Shown here piece after piece: positions 23,703-31,434 of a DNA stretch of 36,177 nt. A program made the position numbers and the translations under genes. This DNA comes from an uncultured Clostridia bacterium. Lineage in GTDB: Bacteria; Bacillota; Clostridia; UBA1212; UBA1255. Within the stretch, counting starts at the first letter, position 1. Every line of letters starts with the position of its first letter. The DNA is taken from positions 1 through 36,177 of the forward strand of contig CANQOI010000021.1 of NCBI GenBank assembly GCA_947625435.1, given 5' to 3'. The notes under the pieces are model-generated. The model was given only the letters and a program-made list of their open reading frames with translations. It did not search any database and was not told the DNA's origin.

Positions 23703-23788
23703 TCGCTCGCAATGATTTTTCACCGGATACTTTACTGTTTCGCATTTTTGAAAAAAACTTGATTTTGCGAAATAGATTGTGGCATAAT
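23703..23788 (+). repeat. 85-bp repeat, copy B, upstream of the DUF4143 ATPase gene
   Basis: A second copy of the 22094-22178 repeat with a few substitutions and one extra A. It again ends GATTGTGGCATAAT, just before the GTG-start ATPase gene, so it probably serves as that gene's promoter. The TTTCGCA/TGCGAAA inverted arms are conserved. A short related fragment (CCGATCGTCGGAATGA) lies after the ATPase gene at 25026-25041. Confidence 0.75.
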
Positions 23789-23807
23789 ACGAACGAGGTG
23801 ATTTGCT

Positions 23808-25001
23808 GTGCGATTGATCAAGCGTGACTTCTATCTGAATAAGCTGAAGGATGTAATGGGCACCCCGGACATCAAAGTCATTACCGGCGTCCGACGCAGC
23901 GGAAAGTCTAAGCTGCTTGAGGCTTTTATGGCCTATGTTTCGGAAACCGATCCGAGCGCGAGCATCATTCACATCAATTTTAATCTGAATGCGTATGAAC
24001 ATCTGACGGAGTACCACGCGTTGAACGACTATATTGAAAATGCGTATGTCCCCGTGAAAAACAATTATATCTTCATTGACGAAGTCCAGATGTGCAGCGG
24101 TTTTGAGAAGGCGATCAACAGCCTTCACGCCTCCGAAAAATACGATATTTACATCACGGGCTCCAATGCTTTCCTGCTGAGCAGTGATCTGGCAACGCTC
24201 TTTACAGGACGTACATTTGAAATTGAGGTCTTTCCATTTTCCTTTGCGGAGTTCATACAGTACTTTGAGCTGACGGACCGGTATTCCGCCCTTAACCGCT
24301 ATATCCGGGAGGGAGGGATGGCCGGCTCCTATCTTTATAAAACGCCGGAATCGAAATACAGCTACATCTCTGATGTTTTCAACACATTGATCGTCCGGGA
24401 CATACGGCGCAAGTATCGGATACGCAACATGCCGCTGTTGGAGCGCCTCTGCGATTTTCTGATCGATAATATATCCAATCAGATATCCACCCGCAGCGTG
24501 GCCGCGAGCTTTATAAGAGAACACGACAAAACAAATGACCGCACTGTCAGCGCCTATATCAAATATCTCTGTAACGCTTTTGCGTTCTACAAGGTAAGGC
24601 GGTATGACATTCAGGGCAAACGATACCTGGCGTCTAATGATAAATACTATCTCAGCGACCACTCTTTCAAATATGCCAAGTTGGGCACAAAAAACGCAGA
24701 TCACGGCAGAATGATTGAGAACATAGTCGCCGTCGAGCTCCTTCGGCGGGGATATGAGCTGTATGCCGGGGTGCTGTACAGGAAAGAGATAGACTTTGTC
24801 GCCATAAAGCGCGATGAAAAGGTCTATATTCAGGTTTCCGACAGCATAGACGATCCCGACACCTTCAAGCGTGAGGTCGATCCGCTGCTGAGGATCAGGG
24901 ACGCTTATCCGAAGCTGCTCCTCACTCGTACCCGCCAGGAGGCGTACCAATACGAGGGTGTGCAGATCATCGATGTGGCGGATTGGCTTCTGTATGATTG
25001 A
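23808..25001 (+). CDS. AAA ATPase with DUF4143 domain
   Basis: ATPase of 397 residues of the AAA_14/DUF4143 family, common in gut Firmicutes and Bacteroidetes and of unknown function. Walker A is GVRRSGKS (27-34), Walker B is IFIDEVQM, and the sensor-like block is ITGSNAFLLSSDLATLFTGR followed by EIEVFPFSFAEF. The C-terminal DUF4143 part holds KYYLSDHSFKYAKLG, then IENIVAVELLRRGYELYAG and EIDFVAIKRDEKVYIQV, which resembles a restriction-endonuclease-like core (E-x-D plus a later Lys). Start is GTG (23808) with GAGGTG seven bases upstream. It follows a copy of the repeat also found before the AlbA_2 gene, so both arrived or are controlled alike. A second member lies at the right edge of the window. 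Confidence 0.9.
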   Translation: MRLIKRDFYLNKLKDVMGTPDIKVITGVRRSGKSKLLEAFMAYVSETDPSASIIHINFNLNAYEHLTEYHALNDYIENAYVPVKNNYIFIDEVQMCSGFEKAINSLHASEKYDIYITGSNAFLLSSDLATLFTGRTFEIEVFPFSFAEFIQYFELTDRYSALNRYIREGGMAGSYLYKTPESKYSYISDVFNTLIVRDIRRKYRIRNMPLLERLCDFLIDNISNQISTRSVAASFIREHDKTNDRTVSAYIKYLCNAFAFYKVRRYDIQGKRYLASNDKYYLSDHSFKYAKLGTKNADHGRMIENIVAVELLRRGYELYAGVLYRKEIDFVAIKRDEKVYIQVSDSIDDPDTFKREVDPLLRIRDAYPKLLLTRTRQEAYQYEGVQIIDVADWLLYD

Positions 25002-25049
25002 AGGCAAATACGCTCTATTTTTTCGCCGATCGTCGGAATGAGATTTAAG

Positions 25050-25098
25050 TACATTGCTGCAAAATGCACTTGACAAAAATTCAAATGAGTGGTATCTA
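25050..25098 (+). promoter_or_regulatory. Promoter of the lipoprotein-ABC operon, with shared half-site
   Basis: TACATT-N5-AAAATGCA (25050-25068) ends one base before the -35 TTGACA (25070-25075). A 17-base spacer leads to TATCTA (25093-25098). The layout is the same as at 18637-18685, with the operator dyad less perfect. Confidence 0.6.
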
Positions 25099-25150
25099 TA
25101 TGTTCAAGATAATGCTTTTATAGTGTTTTCACGGATAAGGACGGGTATAT

Positions 25151-25930
25151 ATGAATAGATTTAAGTCCATAGGTTTATTATTGCTGCTGCTCGCAGCGTT
25201 GTTCATTTTAAGTGCATGTAATGAAAATGCTCAACCGGAAATACCGGACAATGATCACGTCGGTCATACAGAACTGGGTGACGACGCCTCGCCGAGCAAG
25301 GATATCGCTGCCTCGCCGAGCAAGGATAACAGCTCTTCGCATGTGAGCGAGCAATTGTATGTGTATGTGCCTGAAAATGCAGTAAGACTCAATGACAACG
25401 AGTTGGATTATTTTAATTCTTCGTTTTTTGTATCCGGAAGCGACATATATGATGAACATTCATTGCCGTTACGGTTTTTGACAAGCTTTTATAACATACC
25501 TGAAGATATTGATATGTACGAACTGTGTTATAACGGTTTTTCGCATGACAGTACGATCATATCTCCGGAGGAAGCGTCTCTGCTGGCAGAGAAAGGGATA
25601 GATGCAAATCTTGATGTACGCAAGATCACAGCTGGGGAAATAGATGACATTTTACGGGAATACACCGGCATTTCACTGAAAGATTCAAAAGGTAAGGGAC
25701 TGGAAAGGTTTATATATCTGCCTGAATATAACGCGTACTATATAAGTACAGGCGACGTAAATCAAGCAATAAAATACACTGTCACGGCGGGATATCGTAC
25801 CGACGACGGTGAATATGTATTGTGGTACGATCTGAATGAAAATAAATCTACGGATGAAAATCAATATGCTAAAGTCACATTGAAAAAAGAAGATGACAGA
25901 TATATTTTTGTTTCAAATAAGAAAATTTAG
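25151..25930 (+). CDS. Putative lipoprotein of the ABC transporter operon
   Basis: Lipoprotein of 259 residues, not recognised beyond that. The signal peptide (LLLLLLAALFILS) ends at lipobox LSAC, lipid on Cys22. A low-complexity linker (about residues 24-66) contains ASPSKD twice, also repeated in the DNA, then a beta-rich domain follows (YVYVPENAVRLNDNELDYFN to GYRTDDGEYVLWYDLNEN). AAGGA about eight bases before the ATG supports the start. It is the first gene of an operon with two FtsX/MacB-like permeases and an ATPase, so it may be the substrate-capturing or sensing partner; that is inference. Confidence 0.75.
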   Translation: MNRFKSIGLLLLLLAALFILSACNENAQPEIPDNDHVGHTELGDDASPSKDIAASPSKDNSSSHVSEQLYVYVPENAVRLNDNELDYFNSSFFVSGSDIYDEHSLPLRFLTSFYNIPEDIDMYELCYNGFSHDSTIISPEEASLLAEKGIDANLDVRKITAGEIDDILREYTGISLKDSKGKGLERFIYLPEYNAYYISTGDVNQAIKYTVTAGYRTDDGEYVLWYDLNENKSTDENQYAKVTLKKEDDRYIFVSNKKI

Positions 25931-25969
25931 GCTTGCTGAAGCGTTGCAGTACGATCTGTGAGGATTGAA

Positions 25970-27316
25970 ATGGAAACATATTTTTTGATCGGCAGGATAT
26001 TATTATCAAAAAAGCAGATTGTCAGATCCGTACTCTCTTTTACGGCGGCTCTGCTCATCACATTATTCATAGCGGTATCATTTACGGATATGTATGCCGA
26101 TTATTCATATTTTGTATTGCCGTTCAGAAAAGCCGAATATGACGCAGAGCTTCAGTCCACAACCAAAAAGGATTTTTCCGAACAGTTTACGATGAGCAAT
26201 ATAAAGAAATGCGCAGCTCTTAACGGTTCAATAATACAGCCTCAGTTTCGTAACGGAGATATTACATATTTTTCTCATATTGACCCGTATTAGGTACGTG
26301 TCACGGGCACGCCCGATAAACTCAGCGATATAACCGATATAGTGCTGAACGGAAATATGACTGCATACGACGAGGATATATTAACAAGAGATGATGCAAT
26401 ATTGGTTACAGATGAAATAGCGTCTCATATAAATGCAAAAGTCGGAGATACGATATATCTTAAGTGCTGGACGTCTGTATCTGAAACTGATCAAGAGGAA
26501 GATTTTCAATATCATTTTGATACAGACAAAGAGTATCCGTTCGTAATAGGCGCGATATATAAGAACAATCAGATGGTAACATATGCGGCGATCATACAAA
26601 ACGATGTCCTTCGCAGGATAATATCGGATAATTACAGTGATCGGTATAAAGATGAACAGCGGGAAGTATGGTTAAATAATGAACTCGGTACGGTCTATGT
26701 AAAATTTGCCGACAGGGAGCAGGGCTTCAAAGAACTGGACAGCTATGTACCGACCGAAATGATACTGTACGAAGAATACGGCGATGAATGGAAAACACAT
26801 ATATCCGAACTTCATTATGAATCGTATGATGCATATGAGTCGGAACAGCTCGATATGCATTCAAAGTATTGCAGAACAAGACAGTCTCAGATCGTCGCTA
26901 CTGAAAAGATGATGATTCTGAACACAAAAGCTATTGTTTTTTATACGATTTTGATCACGGTCGCAGTGTCGCTCATAGGTATCGGAAACAATTACAAAAG
27001 ACTTAAGTTGAACAGAAAAAGCATAGGAGTGCTTGTCTCGGCGGGAATGCATCCGCGAAAGGTATTTGTATATGTAAGCGTCATATCATTTCTCGAACAG
27101 ATGCTGATCCTGTTGATCACTTATCTGATATTTACTGCGGAATCTCTGTTATTTGGTACTCCGTCTGCTGCCGAAACAGTTACATGGGAGGTTACCAAAG
27201 GAACATACACGCCTCTCGTTATAGCCGCGATAGTTTCATCGGTCGTTGCCGGTATTTTCTCCGTGATCATGATAAGCAAGAAAAAACTGCTTGAGGCACT
27301 GTCCGCGGAGGCGTAA
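25970..27316 (+). pseudogene. MacB/FtsX-type ABC permease, interrupted by in-frame TAG
   Basis: Read through one TAG (26291-26293), the frame gives a ~448-residue permease. There is one N-terminal membrane helix (about 23-42, VLSFTAALLITLFIAVSF), a large extracytoplasmic domain, and three C-terminal helices (starting VFYTILITVAVSLIGIG, VYVSVISFLEQMLILL and PLVIAAIVSSVVAGIF), the usual MacB/FtsX topology. RKSIGVLVSAGMHPRKVFV is the conserved FtsX-domain coupling region. The stop lies in the outer domain (SHIDPY-stop-VRVTGTPDKL); reading frame and homology continue on both sides without a shift. The ATG at 25970 follows GAGGATT. The partner permease and ATPase are intact. It is either a recent nonsense mutation or a recoded stop. 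Confidence 0.72.
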
Positions 27317-27317
27317 A

Positions 27318-28496
27318 ATGATCTCGGTAAAATACATACTCGCATTATGGAAAAGAAAAACACTCGGTCAGATAATCGGTTTCGCGTATATGGTACCGCT
27401 TCTCCTGTTTGTACTCTGCCTTCTTATGACGCTTCTCCTGCCTTTGACATCCGATATGATATTTTACGGCAATGCGTCATACGAATACTGCTATAAAATG
27501 CCGTGCAATATATTCTCAGTATATGACAGGAAGACCGTGCCAAATGAGACGGCATATTCATTATTGCACGATAAAGACAGAAACGCTCTGCTGTACTCCG
27601 ATTCGGCGGTGGTTTATACCGTTAACGATAAGGCTATGCCGGATACATCTGAGCTCAGGCTGTATGTGGCAAGGAAAGACGCCGACCTCAGCGGTACGAT
27701 CTTTACGGAAGAAAATTTTACGGGGAAAGGAACGCCGTACAGCAATAAATATGACGGAACGTCGCAGCTTTATGTGACGCATAACACATTGAAGCACTTA
27801 AATGCCGATGTAGGCGATACCGTGATCACGGAATATGACAGCTTCGCCCACATAAGCGAGGACCATGCGATACGCAGTGTGATAGCCGGCACTCTGAAGC
27901 CGGAATATGACGGAAGCAATAACAGATCGCTTGCGGAGTACGATAAATATTCCGATTTCTCAGCGCTCCTGACAGTAGACGAAGAATTGTTCTTTGAAAT
28001 AGCCGGGAATGATCTTTCGGAAATAATGACCGTTGTGTTTTCCGATGAAAAATCGGATTTTACGGACGGTGAAGCACAGAACATTACAGAAGAGATCCGA
28101 ACGGATAAAATGGAAACGCTCGAAAATACGCTCAGGGAAAGAAGATTCGTCACGAAGGTCGTGCTGCGGTTCGCATTTTCTATACTTGTGATGGCAGCTG
28201 CGCTCGAAATGGAATACGGCTTTACCCGCAGACGCTGCGAACATGATATGACTGTTTTCTCAATGTTGGGGATGAGGAGGAGCAGTGTGAGGCGCACGAT
28301 CGCGGTGCAGGTGCTGATCAGATTTCTGATATCGGTTGCCGCCGCAGTGCTGCTGTGCAGATACGTATATTTCAGATTTATATCGGATATGTACTGTGAG
28401 CCGCTTTTGTTACTGTTCATTGCGGCGAGCTTCGTCATCGCCGGCACGGCATACACGGTCATAAGGAGTCTGATAAAGAGCTTGAAAGGAGTCTGA
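27318..28496 (+). CDS. ABC transporter permease, MacB/FtsX-like
   Basis: Second permease, 392 residues, starting one base after the first gene's stop. One N-terminal helix (about 22-43, GFAYMVPLLLFVLCLLMTLL), an extracytoplasmic domain, and C-terminal helices (starting LRFAFSILVMAAALEM, VQVLIRFLISVAAAVLL and LLLFIAASFVIAGTAY). RCEHDMTVFSMLGMRRSSVR is the FtsX-domain loop that contacts the ATPase. GGAGG precedes the ATG at 27318. The gene is complete. Such transporters move lipoproteins, peptides or toxins, or act as mechanotransmitters; the substrate is unknown. Confidence 0.85.
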   Translation: MISVKYILALWKRKTLGQIIGFAYMVPLLLFVLCLLMTLLLPLTSDMIFYGNASYEYCYKMPCNIFSVYDRKTVPNETAYSLLHDKDRNALLYSDSAVVYTVNDKAMPDTSELRLYVARKDADLSGTIFTEENFTGKGTPYSNKYDGTSQLYVTHNTLKHLNADVGDTVITEYDSFAHISEDHAIRSVIAGTLKPEYDGSNNRSLAEYDKYSDFSALLTVDEELFFEIAGNDLSEIMTVVFSDEKSDFTDGEAQNITEEIRTDKMETLENTLRERRFVTKVVLRFAFSILVMAAALEMEYGFTRRRCEHDMTVFSMLGMRRSSVRRTIAVQVLIRFLISVAAAVLLCRYVYFRFISDMYCEPLLLLFIAASFVIAGTAYTVIRSLIKSLKGV

Positions 28497-28498
28497 AT

Positions 28499-29182
28499 AT
28501 GAGCTTTATAAATTTTGAAAACATTTCACTTACTTACAGAACGAAAACGCAGACGATACCCATATTTGACGATCTGAACCTCAGCATAGACAAAGGGGAA
28601 TTTGTTACGGTGTACGGCCCTTCAGGCAAGGGTAAATCTACGCTGCTGAATCTCGTTTCCGGATTCCTTCGCCCCGACAGCGGTAAAATATTTGTCGACG
28701 GCTCTGACCTGTGCGCGCTTTCTGAAAATGAAGTGTGTGCGTACAGAAATAAGCGTATAGGATATATTTTCCAACAGTTTAACCTGATATATCAGTTTAA
28801 TGTGCGCGACAATGTGGCGGTCCCTCTGCTGCTCTCGGGTATGAAGAAGTACGATATTGAACGCAGGGTCGATGAGCTTCTGGATATGATAGGGCTTTCA
28901 AACAGAAAAAACGAGTACCCGCGCACGCTTTCGGGCGGTGAGCAGCAGCGTGTCGCTTTTGCGAGAGCCGTGGCAAATGATCCGGATATAATACTTGCCG
29001 ACGAACCCACGGGAAACCTCGATTCGGCAAACGGAAGAAAGCTTATTAAGCTTATTAAAGATCTCAATACCGATAAAAATATAACTGTTCTTTGTGTCAC
29101 GCATGACGCACGCATATTGGAACAAAGCGGATCGGGCGGCAGCCGTATGATAGACATTGAAACGATAACGATGCAGTCATGA
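28499..29182 (+). CDS. ABC transporter ATP-binding protein, MacB/LolD type
   Basis: Cytosolic ATPase of 227 residues that powers the two permeases. Walker A is GPSGKGKST, the Q-loop FQQFNL, the signature LSGGEQQR, Walker B DIILADEPTGNLD, and the H-loop VTHD. The DEPTGNLD continuation and the VRDNVAVPLLLSG block are characteristic of the MacB/LolD/FtsE group. It starts two bases after the permease stop with AAGGAG inside the preceding gene, so it is translationally coupled. All catalytic residues are present, which suggests the operon was functional recently despite the stop in the first permease. Confidence 0.93.
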   Translation: MSFINFENISLTYRTKTQTIPIFDDLNLSIDKGEFVTVYGPSGKGKSTLLNLVSGFLRPDSGKIFVDGSDLCALSENEVCAYRNKRIGYIFQQFNLIYQFNVRDNVAVPLLLSGMKKYDIERRVDELLDMIGLSNRKNEYPRTLSGGEQQRVAFARAVANDPDIILADEPTGNLDSANGRKLIKLIKDLNTDKNITVLCVTHDARILEQSGSGGSRMIDIETITMQS

Positions 29183-29184
29183 AA

Positions 29185-29221
29185 AAACCGGTCCTTACCG
29201 CACATGCTGCGGCAAGGACCG
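29185..29221 (-). terminator. Intrinsic terminator of the DUF1858 gene
   Basis: Arms CCGGTCCTT-x-CCGCA and TGCGG-x-AAGGACCGG pair at 14 positions with one mismatch; on the minus strand six T residues follow. It also lies three bases past the ABC ATPase gene and may stop that transcript. Confidence 0.8.
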
Positions 29222-29241
29222 GCTATGATCGAAAGCTGCGA

Positions 29242-29442
29242 TCATTTTGAATCCAGATAATCGTTAATGGACCTGAGTACTTCGTCTGCGTCAAGTCCGT
29301 GTACTTCACAGGCCTGCTCGAGAGATTCATTTACGGAAGAAGGACAGCCTACGCAGTGCATTCCGCATTGCATGAGTACATATGCTATCCCGGTGTCATA
29401 CTCAAGCATTTCACCCATAGTCGTTTGTTTTGTTATTTCCAT
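29242..29442 (-). CDS. DUF1858 redox-disulfide protein
   Basis: Small cytosolic protein of 66 residues of the DUF1858/TIGR03980 family (hybrid-cluster-protein-associated redox disulfide domain). ITKQTTMGEMLEYDTGIAYV is the conserved N-terminus, followed by the cysteine motif QCGMHCVGCPSS and ESLEQACEVHGLDADEVLRS. The paired cysteines suggest a redox or metal role, which is not proven for the family. GGGGGT is 11 bases from the ATG. It has its own promoter and terminator and is flanked by accessory genes, so it is a conserved single gene in the accessory stretch. Confidence 0.88.
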   Translation of the reverse strand: MEITKQTTMGEMLEYDTGIAYVLMQCGMHCVGCPSSVNESLEQACEVHGLDADEVLRSINDYLDSK

Positions 29443-29469
29443 GTTCAGTCACACCCCCTTGCTCCGTTT

Positions 29470-29498
29470 ATTATAGCATCTGTTTTACGATTTGTCTA
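29470..29498 (-). promoter_or_regulatory. Promoter of the DUF1858 gene
   Basis: On the minus strand TAGACA (29493-29498), a 17-base spacer and a perfect TATAAT (29470-29475). Confidence 0.8.
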
Positions 29499-29591
29499 AA
29501 ATAAAAGCATATTAAAAGAATATAATAATCCTATGTCAAACACATGAACAGATTAAAATTTTGCAAATATACATTGATTTCATGAACGACA

Positions 29592-29615
29592 ATTATAAAT
29601 TTGCAAATTTATAAT
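29592..29615. promoter_or_regulatory. Perfect 24-bp palindrome, candidate operator
   Basis: The 12-base arm ATTATAAATTTG is followed directly by its exact complement CAAATTTATAAT. A related half (TTTTGCAAATAT) lies about 35 bases upstream. It sits 17 bases before the -35 box of the next gene. The A+T-rich setting makes chance symmetry easier, but a perfect 24-mer remains notable. Confidence 0.5.
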
Positions 29616-29624
29616 GAACTTTTT

Positions 29625-29685
29625 AATTTGTATTGACTTCTATATAAGTGCATGGTACACTATAACAAAATGTATTGTTGTGTAC
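29625..29685 (+). promoter_or_regulatory. Promoter of the secreted protein / cysteine peptidase pair
   Basis: AATTTGTA (29625-29632) abuts the -35 TTGACT (29633-29638); a 17-base spacer leads to TACACT (29656-29661). Inverted GTACAC (29655-29660) and GTGTAC (29680-29685) span the start site, and an exact AAAATGTA lies between them at 29667-29674. Confidence 0.5.
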
Positions 29686-29706
29686 AAATTATAGGAGATA
29701 AGTTAT

Positions 29707-30648
29707 ATGCGTGTCTACAGAACAAGAAGAACTATAATTATCTTTATGAGCCTGCTGCTTGTATTGATATTATGCTTGGGTTATGTGAATATTCTTAAGC
29801 CATCCTACGCTGCGTATGCCGATATAGGCGCTGATGTTAAGGAGACGATCAAAGGATTTCCGTACTATAATAAAACGGTTGAGCTTTCGGATGAGGAGTC
29901 GGAGAAACGCATTGAAAGATTGGATTCTCTTGACCCTTGGTTTGCAGTACCTTCCGGATACAGCAGCGTTAATACTTATATATCCGATATAAACCCATAT
30001 GAAACAAGGGAAGAGTGGTTGTCTGTCAGTGTACAGAAAAGAGTTGAATTGTCTCAGATACCGGAAGATATGCTCAAGACAATGTCAACGGATGAACTGA
30101 TTGTCTCATGCTTGAATTATAATCTGCTCATAGATCTGGTGCTATACGATACGATCCGCGACGGCTTTGAGATATTAAAGAAACAGTTCAATGGTTTCGA
30201 AGAGCTGCTTGCAAGACCGGATGCCGGGCACAGGTTAGTTGAACTGTATAAGGCTGTCGATTATGACGAGTTGTACGAAAATGACAGAGGCGCATACCTT
30301 CACATGTTATTGCTTCATACTCTTCTCTGCGAGGACAGCGTATTGGATTCATTAAATGAGACGGAAGTCAGTTCATTGATAAATGCTTCCCATGACAAGT
30401 ACATGAAATTATTAAACGAAGGCTCGCCTTTGTTTAATTATGAAAATGATGTGCGGGTATGTCTTAAATGTTTATATGTTCACGATCCGTCTGTAAAGGA
30501 CGTAATTGATAATTCCGATGCTCTTAAATGCTTTATAAGTGACGAAAACGTTATTATACCGATTGATGATATTGATGACGGATCGGTCGGGAAAATTGCA
30601 TCTGTTATGGATGAATATTATATTGCGGAGAAAGGCAGGAGTGATTGA
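29707..30648 (+). CDS. Secreted helical protein of unknown function
   Basis: Exported protein of 313 residues, not assigned to a named family. The N-terminal signal (TIIIFMSLLLVLILCLGYVN) is followed by a mostly helical domain. PEDMLKTMSTDELIVSCLNY with NLLIDLVLYDTIRDGFEIL and FNGFEELLARPDAGHRLVEL recall a set of uncharacterised clostridial secreted proteins with a T-x-x-L-(IV)-x-x-(VC)-L-x-Y pattern. AGGAG at 29693-29697 supports the ATG. It is followed after one base by a small putative cysteine peptidase, so the two products probably act together outside the cell, for example as inhibitor or substrate and enzyme. That is inference. Confidence 0.75.
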   Translation: MRVYRTRRTIIIFMSLLLVLILCLGYVNILKPSYAAYADIGADVKETIKGFPYYNKTVELSDEESEKRIERLDSLDPWFAVPSGYSSVNTYISDINPYETREEWLSVSVQKRVELSQIPEDMLKTMSTDELIVSCLNYNLLIDLVLYDTIRDGFEILKKQFNGFEELLARPDAGHRLVELYKAVDYDELYENDRGAYLHMLLLHTLLCEDSVLDSLNETEVSSLINASHDKYMKLLNEGSPLFNYENDVRVCLKCLYVHDPSVKDVIDNSDALKCFISDENVIIPIDDIDDGSVGKIASVMDEYYIAEKGRSD

Positions 30649-30649
30649 A

Positions 30650-31240
30650 ATGAAAAATGGTAGAAAAATTTTTTCTGTTTTGTTAGTTGCTTTTGCATTG
30701 CTTGTTTCGATTATTAATGTGTACGCTGTCCGTATTATATCACAAGATAGTACATATGGTTTTACTATAGTACAAGAACTTGAAACTTTAGACAATGGTA
30801 CAGTTGCACGCAAATGGATATCTGGCGATTATAATGATGCGCAGAAAAAAGAGTTGACGAAGTATGTTATGGATAACTACGATATAATTCAGGAGTTATA
30901 CGCCGGACAACCTACAGTTAAGTATAATTGCCACTCATATGCATGGTTTTCTCAAGAGATAAATAATCTGTATTGGATTGATGATCCTCAAAAATTCAGG
31001 GAAGGTAATTGGCTCAAATCTACAGGTTGGACGGATACAATGCCATCCGGTATAAAAATCGGGGATGTTGTTGATTATTATATTTCTGAAAACAACAGAC
31101 CACATTCGGCTCTTGTATCGTCTGTATTGCTTAATTGGGTTTCTTCAAAATGGGGTTCGTTAGGTCTTTATATGCATACGCTTACAGAAGTACCTGCAGG
31201 GTATAAATGTGATCAATTCGGATACTACAGAATGAAATGA
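30650..31240 (+). CDS. Small secreted NCHSYAW protein, putative cysteine peptidase
   Basis: Exported protein of 196 residues. A signal peptide (ILVAFALLVSIINVYA-like; the run VLLVAFALLVSIINVYA) precedes a domain with YNCHSYAWFSQEINNLYWID (Cys near residue 88) and IKIGDVVDYYISENNRPHSA (His near 161). Cys at a helix start and a later His on a strand after a GD turn is the NlpC/P60-CHAP arrangement, so I suggest a papain-like peptidase or amidase. AGGAG (30638-30642) lies seven bases before the ATG, inside the upstream gene. The function is unproven; the NCHSYAW family has no role that I know. Confidence 0.7.
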   Translation: MKNGRKIFSVLLVAFALLVSIINVYAVRIISQDSTYGFTIVQELETLDNGTVARKWISGDYNDAQKKELTKYVMDNYDIIQELYAGQPTVKYNCHSYAWFSQEINNLYWIDDPQKFREGNWLKSTGWTDTMPSGIKIGDVVDYYISENNRPHSALVSSVLLNWVSSKWGSLGLYMHTLTEVPAGYKCDQFGYYRMK

Positions 31241-31288
31241 CTTGTTATTTTTAATATTTATCTACACTATTGCGATTGCGGTTAAATG

Positions 31289-31326
31289 CGGAGAATTGCT
31301 TTTAATAAGTTAGTTCTCCGTATTTT
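31289..31326 (+). terminator. Probable terminator after the NCHSYAW gene
   Basis: Arms CGGAGAA (31289-31295) and TTCTCCG (31314-31320), an 18-base loop, then TATTTTC. The long loop and short T run make it a moderate terminator. Confidence 0.55.
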
Positions 31327-31434
31327 CAAAATCAGTTAAACGCAAACTTATCCCGGAAGTGTGTGACTTTGCAGAACTGTTTTCGGAAAGTCATATTTAC
31401 TCAATACCCTGTTTTGGATTATAAAATAATCAAA

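Noticed and set aside
23601-25076. A 491-residue minus-strand frame opposite the DUF4143 ATPase
   Set aside because: Walker motifs and the DUF4143 region are on the plus strand; the minus frame has no domain or ribosome site.
25261-25350. Possible CRISPR-like repeat from the duplicated GCCTCGCCGAGCAAGGAT
   Set aside because: Only two copies, in frame, encoding ASPSKD within a lipoprotein linker; a short coding repeat explains it.
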